DNA from: Candidatus Tayloriibacteriota bacterium
Lineage (GTDB): Bacteria; Patescibacteriota; Minisyncoccia; Phycocordibacterales; SIBU01
Length of the DNA stretch: 44,654 nt
Reading direction: 5' to 3'
Assembly (NCBI GenBank): GCA_009695005.1
Contig: SIBU01000007.1
Span: forward strand, 1 to 44,654
Shown piece after piece: positions 39,155 to 44,654 of the stretch. Each line of letters starts with the position of its first letter. Position 1 is the stretch's first letter. A program made the translations under genes and the position numbers. A model generated the notes under the pieces. That model worked only from the letters and a program-made list of their open reading frames with translations. It ran no database searches and was not told the DNA's origin.

Positions 39155-39321
39155 TTTTGGTTAAGCAAAATCGGGAACGAGGGGGATGTAAATTTGTTAT
39201 GAAATTTCTTTGACAGTACGGACAATATTCTCTTTCTTGTCCATTTTCGCAACTGCGACAAATGAGGATTTCGGGACCAAGACGAGCAACGCAATAATTA
39301 TTTTTCTCATATTAAAAAATT

Positions 39322-39531
39322 TTAATGCCAACCAAAATAAAAAGTTGGTAACGCACCACTAAACCGAGCAAAGATGAGCCCGCCCAGGAAAACTGCAACT
39401 ACCACAATCCCAACCATAGAGGTTAGAATCTCAAACCAATCTCGAACGGTAGCAGGTTTCGATTCAAAAAGCTCCTTGTTTGCTTTCTCAAAAAATTTAT
39501 TTACCTTTTCTTTTGTTTTCAGTTTTTGCAT
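39322..39531 (-). CDS. Small single-TM hypothetical protein
   Basis: MVGIVVVAVFLGGLIFARFSG TM segment. Confidence 0.45.
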   Translation of the reverse strand: MQKLKTKEKVNKFFEKANKELFESKPATVRDWFEILTSMVGIVVVAVFLGGLIFARFSGALPTFYFGWH

Positions 39532-39549
39532 ACAAAAAGCCCACTACCA

Positions 39550-39642
39550 GGTGAAGTCTTACGACTCCCATACAAGTTTCCCTGTATGACGCACGATACG
39601 CACCCTGATAATGGGTTTTTTGGTATCGTGCGATTTTTCACC
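39550..39642 (-). ncRNA. Candidate four-way-junction structured RNA (5' leader of 39322..39531)
   Basis: closing GGTGAA/TTCACC; CGCACGATAC/GTATCGTGCG with inner CCC/GGG; CATACA/TGTATG; GTC-GTAA-GAC. Confidence 0.55.
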
Positions 39643-39817
39643 ATGCCAGAGATTATTCCCTAGTTTAGGCTACTTGGCTTATTAAATTGTACCTAAACAT
39701 TACCACGGTATTTCTTGTTTTGAAAGGCTAGTAATTTAGCCCTACCTCCCATTTCACTTGTTCAGTTTTTGATTGTAAAATCGACCCATAAAGAGTAGAT
39801 TTAGGGGATAAATTAGT

Positions 39818-40528
39818 ATGAAAATTAAAATGAAAAAAACTAACAAAAACCTCGAACTTTTCTTTACAATATCCACAACCGAGGACTTTCAAAATAAAAT
39901 AGAAATCATAAGAAAAAAGTTTAATATGCCTTCCCGAGGATTTAAGAGCTTAGAAGAACTCATGAAGTGGTTGACCATCGATAAGGTTGGGACGATGCTA
40001 CAAAAACACCATGACGGTCTTCCTCTTGGAGAAGCGGACGATTATTCCGAAATTACAAACGCCTCTATACAAATTGCCGAACACTTTAAGCTACCGCTCA
40101 AGTTTGACGAGTTCATAAAAGATTATATTTTCTTCAATAAGATTATTTATACAAAGGGAAATGAGTTGTTCGGTTGTTTTTTGCTAGATGAGAGAAGCAA
40201 CCCATATAATTTCGAATTTCTATTCAGAAGAGTTTCTGAAAAATGGCCTGTACTAATTATTCATCCGCGCGCCTCCCAACGGGACGTGATTAGTTACATA
40301 AAGAAAATGTGGCGTTATTTTCCAAACCGTGAGATGCGACAAAAACGAATCAGGAAGAAGATTTATAAAGGACGGGACAGCAAGATTTATGAAAAACATC
40401 TTGAAAAGAAAGATGAGTATGTGATTGCGCGCGAACTTCGGGAGGAAGGTTTCCCATCGATTAACCCCGACCACATCAGAAAAATAATCGGCGTGGAAGG
40501 AAAAAGACGAAAGAATAAGAACTTTTAA
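39818..40528 (+). CDS. Hypothetical protein of the mobile region
   Basis: 236-aa ORF; basic C-terminus KDEYVIARELREEGFPSINPDHIRKIIGVEGKRRKNK. Confidence 0.6.
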   Translation: MKIKMKKTNKNLELFFTISTTEDFQNKIEIIRKKFNMPSRGFKSLEELMKWLTIDKVGTMLQKHHDGLPLGEADDYSEITNASIQIAEHFKLPLKFDEFIKDYIFFNKIIYTKGNELFGCFLLDERSNPYNFEFLFRRVSEKWPVLIIHPRASQRDVISYIKKMWRYFPNREMRQKRIRKKIYKGRDSKIYEKHLEKKDEYVIARELREEGFPSINPDHIRKIIGVEGKRRKNKNF

Positions 40529-40607
40529 TGAGCCGCAAATAGAGTAGTTTTTTAAACGCTCGTTTCTCTTTAGACTGCAATCATCAAGATTGTGGTTTTT
40601 CATTTTG

Positions 40608-40871
40608 ATGAATATGACAATAGAAAGCCTAAACAATAGTGATTTTTTCAGTACGGCAGACCTCGCTTTGGCGGCTGGCATTTCCCTTTCCTATCATCTC
40701 GAGGCAATAGATAAAAAGAATCTACGTAAAGCATATTTTCTGTTTCGGCGTGAAACTGGCTTAGATAAGTTAGTTCAGGCGTTTTGGGCACATGAGCTAA
40801 AGGTCGACCCCCTGCTTTACTTCAATGCCCTGAAGGAAATTAAGACCCGTTTGTACCAACAGGCGGAGTAG
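40608..40871 (+). CDS. DUF5659-like small protein
   Basis: MNMTIESLNNSDFFSTADLALAAGISLSYHLEAIDKKNLRKAYFLFRRETGLDKLVQAFWAHELKVDPLLYFNALKEIKTRLY. Confidence 0.65.
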   Translation: MNMTIESLNNSDFFSTADLALAAGISLSYHLEAIDKKNLRKAYFLFRRETGLDKLVQAFWAHELKVDPLLYFNALKEIKTRLYQQAE

Positions 40872-40878
40872 TTTTGCT

Positions 40879-41055
40879 ATGCAGATTTCGGACCAACATT
40901 TGGACGAGTTCATTGAACTGTACCGAAAAAACCTTGGTATAACCATTGACCGCGCCACCGCACTGGAAAAAGGAATGAAATTGGTCCGACTCATGCAAAT
41001 CACTTATCAATCACCTATTCAAAAAGAATATGAGAAGCATACAAAGACGATTTAA
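40879..41055 (+). CDS. Small mobile-element hypothetical protein (58 aa, absent from the supplied ORF track)
   Basis: MQISDQHLDEFIELYRKNLGITIDRATALEKGMKLVRLMQITYQSPIQKEYEKHTKTI*; starts 8 nt after the previous stop. Confidence 0.65.
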   Translation: MQISDQHLDEFIELYRKNLGITIDRATALEKGMKLVRLMQITYQSPIQKEYEKHTKTI

Positions 41056-41287
41056 TAATTTTCAGTCAAAGAATCCGAAAATGAGCAGTTACATAAACTT
41101 TGCGAAGGCTGTGAAGGTCCAAAGATTTACCAGAGAAATAATTGCCCGTTGGTTCAATAAATTGGTAGAAAGAGACGACTATGACAGGGGGGACAAAAGG
41201 AGCATTCTTGCCCGTCTCACAGAATTATCAAACCCTATTGAGGACAACGATAAACAAGCCCAAACGGCATCGCCATTACAAGATTAA
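41030..41287 (+). CDS. Small mobile-element hypothetical protein
   Basis: FQSKNPKMSSYINFAKAVKVQRFTREIIARWFNKLVERDDYDRGDKRSILARL. Confidence 0.6.
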   Translation: MRSIQRRFNNFQSKNPKMSSYINFAKAVKVQRFTREIIARWFNKLVERDDYDRGDKRSILARLTELSNPIEDNDKQAQTASPLQD

Positions 41288-41297
41288 CGCCTGACAA

Positions 41298-41639
41298 GTG
41301 ATTATTACAATGAAAATTAAACTAGACGAGATTGAGTTGAAAATCAAAATTTTAGAGGACAAAAAAACGAAGGCGATAATTGGGCTTGATTTTGGGGATT
41401 TTGTAATCAGAGGTTTTCGGATAACAGAATCAAAGTTCCCCAACATGAACGGGGAAATGTTGTGGTTCATGCCCCCCTCTTATTTAGGAGGGGGAAGATA
41501 CCACCCGATATTTTTTCTGCCAGATAAAGAGCTGTGGCAAAAACTGGAAAAACGAGTGTGGATTGAGTACAAAGGGGCATTGAACACCCAACACAAAAAG
41601 AAGTATGGACTTAAAGACGGTGAATGGGAGGGCCTATAG
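41298..41639 (+). CDS. Hypothetical protein
   Basis: 113-aa ORF co-oriented with neighbours. Confidence 0.6.
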   Translation: MIITMKIKLDEIELKIKILEDKKTKAIIGLDFGDFVIRGFRITESKFPNMNGEMLWFMPPSYLGGGRYHPIFFLPDKELWQKLEKRVWIEYKGALNTQHKKKYGLKDGEWEGL

Positions 41640-41727
41640 TTAATTATATATAGTTAACAATATAGAATAACTTAATGATAGTTAACTCTTATGTAACATA
41701 ATAGATTTCCTATTAAGTAAGGTTAAC
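41639..41727. promoter_or_regulatory. Cluster of four (A/G)GTTAA(C/T) boxes
   Basis: gttaat 41639, gttaac 41653, 41681 and 41722 in an AT-rich gap. Confidence 0.35.
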
Positions 41728-41880
41728 TATATGCTCCCCAAATAATAGAGAAATGAATTTACTATATTCAATTGTGTTCCCATAATTTCCAACACCGTGC
41801 CTCTACAAATATCATAATTTTTAAGAATTTGAGAAATTAAAAGCACCTGAATCTCTAATGATTTCGGCCAATTAGAACTT

Positions 41881-42474
41881 ATGGCAAAACAAGAAGCAGA
41901 ATGGAGTAATAGATTGGGAATTTTTTGGCTAAAAAAGCACGGCTATCTTGATGGTGGTTGGCGGTTTGGAGGTATTAAATGGGCTTATGGCGGCAACAAA
42001 AGCAGTATTAGTTTTACCGTTTGTACCAATGAAGAAACAGGCGACAATATCACATTGCAGTATAGGCACACAAATCATGCGACGGAAGAAAAGGAAAGTA
42101 TGGATTATAAGGTGGAACTCACTGCTACCCCCTGCAATTATGGCAGTAAGCGATACTGGTTTATCTGCCCGTTAAGCAAGAACGGAAAGTATTGTGGGCG
42201 GCGGGTGGGGGTACTTTTCAGTATTGGCAAATGGTTCGGTTGCCGACATTGCGGGAACGTTGCCTATACCTCTCAAATGCAGGGTGGAAGAAATAAGGGT
42301 TTTATATCCATCCCTGATATAGAACGGGCGGAAAAGGAAGTAAAGCGATATTATTACAAAGGCAGGCCAACAAGAAAATACAGGCGACTAATGAGGCTAA
42401 ATAAGAGATTAGAGATGGGTTGGATAATGATGGCGTCAAAGTTTGATAAGAGTTTTGGTAACCATAAAAAATGA
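41881..42474 (+). CDS. Zinc-ribbon-containing mobile-element hypothetical protein
   Basis: YWFICPLSKNGKYCGRRVGVLFSIGKWFGCRHCGNVAYTSQ. Confidence 0.7.
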   Translation: MAKQEAEWSNRLGIFWLKKHGYLDGGWRFGGIKWAYGGNKSSISFTVCTNEETGDNITLQYRHTNHATEEKESMDYKVELTATPCNYGSKRYWFICPLSKNGKYCGRRVGVLFSIGKWFGCRHCGNVAYTSQMQGGRNKGFISIPDIERAEKEVKRYYYKGRPTRKYRRLMRLNKRLEMGWIMMASKFDKSFGNHKK

Positions 42475-42488
42475 TGTATAATACTTGT

Positions 42489-42612
42489 GTTGTCCCGCCT
42501 GCCAGTATTCCGAGGAGTTTTTTATTGCCTTGCTACCCTAAAGGGGCGGTCTGCCAGCAAGGCTACTCTTCGGAGCAAGCGGGTTGGGACAACCAGACCG
42601 TCCCTTTAGGGT
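42489..42612 (+). ncRNA. Candidate pseudoknotted/alternating structured leader of the recombinase
   Basis: Interleaved pairs: gttgtccc 42489-42496 with gggacaac 42586-42593, and accctaaaggggcggtct 42535-42552 with agaccgtccctttagggt 42595-42612; gccttgct 42527-42534 with agcaaggc 42556-42563. Confidence 0.6.
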
Positions 42613-42618
42613 TTTTAT

Positions 42619-44247
42619 ATGAATAAAGAAAACGAAAAAATTAAATATTTTCTCTACGTTCGCAAATCAAGCGAGGGAGAAGAAAGACAGGTCCAATCAA
42701 TTCCCGACCAGACAGACCGCTTGACCAAACTCGCGGAGGAAATGAAGTTTGAAATTGTAGAAATACTCCCTGAATCAAAATCGGCCAAGAATCCAAATAA
42801 CCGACCCGTGTTTGATAAAATGCTTGAACGCATTGAGAACGGTGAAGCAGACGGTATCCTCTGCTGGGAAATCAATCGCCTTTCGCGCAATCCCGTTGAT
42901 AGTGGAAAAATACAGTGGCTACTTCAACAGAGCGTCATTAAAATCATACGGACTATAAACCGCGAATACAGACCAGATGATAATGCCCTGCTCTTGAGTG
43001 TTGAGAGCGGGTCAGCTAATCAATTTATTTTGGACTTAAAGAAAGGAGTAAAGCGAGGTATTGATAGCAAACTAGTGAAAGGTATGGCTCCTATACTAGC
43101 TCCACTTGGCTACCTAAACACTAAAACAGAAACACGGGGCGAAAACTACATTGTAAAAGACCCAGAACGCTTCCCTATCATCCGCAAGATGTGGGACCTT
43201 ATGCTTTCTGGAAACTATACCCCTCCCAAGATACGCGACATTGCGAATGACGAATGGGGTTTACGGACACGCAAGACGAAACGTAAAGGAGGAAAACCAA
43301 TCTCCCGAAGCACTATTTATCGCATCTTCACCGACCCTTTCTATGTTGGACTTTTTGAATATGGTGGCAGAACCCATCAAGGCACACACGAACCGATGGT
43401 TACATTTGAGGAATATGACAGAGTACAAATTATGCTCGGAAGAGAAGGCAAACCACGCCCTAAAACGCATCATTTTGCTTTTACAGGCATGATTCGGTGC
43501 GGAGAGTGTGGATGTGCTATTACCGCCATTGAAAAGCCAAAAATCATTAAAGCGACAGGAAAACTGAAAAACTTTACTTACTATTTCTGTACTCGTAAGA
43601 AAAATGGAGTGCCCTGTTCGCAAAATAAATACCTTTCATCCGAGATGCTGGAAGAACAGATTGAATCCGAACTCGGCAACATCACTATTTTGCCAGAATT
43701 CAAAGATTGGGCATTAACAATCTTGCGGGAAAACAATGATAACGAAATTACAGAGCGAACGGCCGTGTACGAAAACCAACACAAAACTTTGACTGCTACG
43801 CAACGGCAATTAGATGCACTCACAAAAATGCGCTACAGTGAGCTCATAAGCGATGAGGAGTTTGTAAAAGAGCGTAAGAGCCTACAAAACCAAATTGCGG
43901 TCCTCACAGAGCGTGTGCGGTCAACAGAAGTACGCGCCGTCAACTGGCTTGAACTTACAGAAAAGACTTTTGAGTTTGCTTGCCACGCGCGGGAGGCATT
44001 TGTGAGCGGCGACCTCGATACTAAAAAAGAGATACTGTCGGCACTTGGTCAGAACTACACGCTCAAGGACCGAAAACTCGTTATCTTGCCTAACGAATGG
44101 CTAAAACCCATCATTGAACGCTATCCTGCGATGGAAAAAGAATATAATCGGTTAGAACTGACGAAATACAAAGACCCACAAAGACGAAAGGAGGCTTTCG
44201 CCTCCTTAAGTCCCATCTTGCGCGGCTGGCCGGATTTGAACCGGTGA
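42619..44247 (+). CDS. Large serine recombinase (resolvase, recombinase and zinc-ribbon domains)
   Basis: YFLYVRKSSEGEERQVQSIPDQ, DGILCWEINRLSRNP, IRCGECGCAITA...YFCTRKKNGVPC, coiled coil; ends RGWPDLNR across a tRNA 3' end. Confidence 0.95.
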   Translation: MNKENEKIKYFLYVRKSSEGEERQVQSIPDQTDRLTKLAEEMKFEIVEILPESKSAKNPNNRPVFDKMLERIENGEADGILCWEINRLSRNPVDSGKIQWLLQQSVIKIIRTINREYRPDDNALLLSVESGSANQFILDLKKGVKRGIDSKLVKGMAPILAPLGYLNTKTETRGENYIVKDPERFPIIRKMWDLMLSGNYTPPKIRDIANDEWGLRTRKTKRKGGKPISRSTIYRIFTDPFYVGLFEYGGRTHQGTHEPMVTFEEYDRVQIMLGREGKPRPKTHHFAFTGMIRCGECGCAITAIEKPKIIKATGKLKNFTYYFCTRKKNGVPCSQNKYLSSEMLEEQIESELGNITILPEFKDWALTILRENNDNEITERTAVYENQHKTLTATQRQLDALTKMRYSELISDEEFVKERKSLQNQIAVLTERVRSTEVRAVNWLELTEKTFEFACHAREAFVSGDLDTKKEILSALGQNYTLKDRKLVILPNEWLKPIIERYPAMEKEYNRLELTKYKDPQRRKEAFASLSPILRGWPDLNR

Positions 44248-44570
44248 CCTCTCCCGTGCACTTATCCAATATTTTCATAAAGGCGTGGACTATATCTTCA
44301 CCATAGGAGTGTGAGCCTTATGCCGACTTGTAAGTCGGCATAAGTGTTCACTTTGTTCCCTTAGGTGCTCTGGTATCTAGTCTCTACGGCGCCCCTTCTC
44401 TTTACTCATTTATTATGAAAGTAAAATTGTGGAAGGGTTCCCTCGGTATTCGCATATTCGTCTCAAACGAACTTAGCCTTCACCGATATCCCAGAGAGTT
44501 TCAAACTGCCATTTCGACAGAAAGCTGCATATCTACAGGGGAGCGCTCTAACCAGCTGAGCTACAGCCGC
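44221..44570 (-). tRNA. tRNA-Asp (GTC) interrupted in the anticodon loop by an intron (exons 44535-44570 and 44221-44258)
   Basis: Spliced: GCGGCTGTAGCTCAGCTGGTTAGAGCGCTCCCCTGT|CACGGGAGAGGTCACCGGTTCAAATCCGGCCAGCCGCG; 7-bp acceptor stem, CTCCC/GGGAG anticodon stem, loop CTGTCAC, G73. Confidence 0.85.
44259..44534 (-). other. Group I intron (about 276 nt, ORF-less)
   Basis: P1: exon CTGT| pairs with intron GCAG (U.G at splice site); P7-like GACTA (44378-44382) / TAGTC (44288-44292) within GAAGATATAGTCC; terminal G before 3' exon; 13-bp peripheral hairpin 44317-44344. Confidence 0.82.
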
Positions 44571-44654
44571 AAACTCATATATTTCTCGAAAACAGACTTT
44601 TTTCGTTGTAAAAAAAGACCGGCCTCTAGAATACGACTATTATACATAAAATCA

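Noticed and set aside
42619-44247. Tyrosine integrase at the tRNA
   Set aside because: The protein has the N-terminal serine-recombinase YVRKSS motif and zinc-ribbon/coiled-coil layout, so it is a large serine recombinase.
44259-44534. Splicing at U33/TGC giving tRNA-Ala
   Set aside because: CTGT/GCAG P1 pairing and discriminator G73 favour tRNA-Asp(GTC); not excluded without splicing data.
1-44654. CRISPR array or cas genes
   Set aside because: No regularly spaced identical direct repeats and no Cas-like ORFs were seen.

Overview
This 44.65-kb AT-rich window looks like a Candidate Phyla Radiation / Parcubacteria-type bacterial chromosome; that assignment is inferred from gene style and short domain-1 RF2. 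A housekeeping core (~18-36 kb) carries pyrG, ftsX, ftsE, prfB, a copper-handling locus (CsoR, CopA, HMA/SafE-like, cupredoxin), two tRNA-Thr genes around a NUDIX gene, purD and others. Accessory islands lie on both sides. The left island (~0.1-6.5 kb) is a compact five-gene cassette: 67-aa XRE regulator, stand-alone amino-acid-type adenylation enzyme, NAD_binding_9-type flavoprotein, MNT-like nucleotidyltransferase and APH-fold protein with an atypical catalytic HxD. It is bracketed by ~80-bp inverted repeats and followed by a ~280-nt highly structured, apparently non-coding block and a serine-recombinase fossil. The right island (~36.1-44.2 kb) is a probable integrative element ending in a large serine recombinase whose C-terminus overlaps the 3' end of a tRNA-Asp. 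That tRNA is interrupted by a ~276-nt ORF-less group I intron. The island also contains a Panacea-type toxin-antitoxin candidate, an HD alarmone-hydrolase-like gene and at least three candidate structured RNAs. Best candidates for something undescribed are the left cassette and the structured RNAs at 5361-5643, 38495-38675, 39550-39642 and 42489-42612. All calls come from reading sequence motifs; no searches or folding programs were run.
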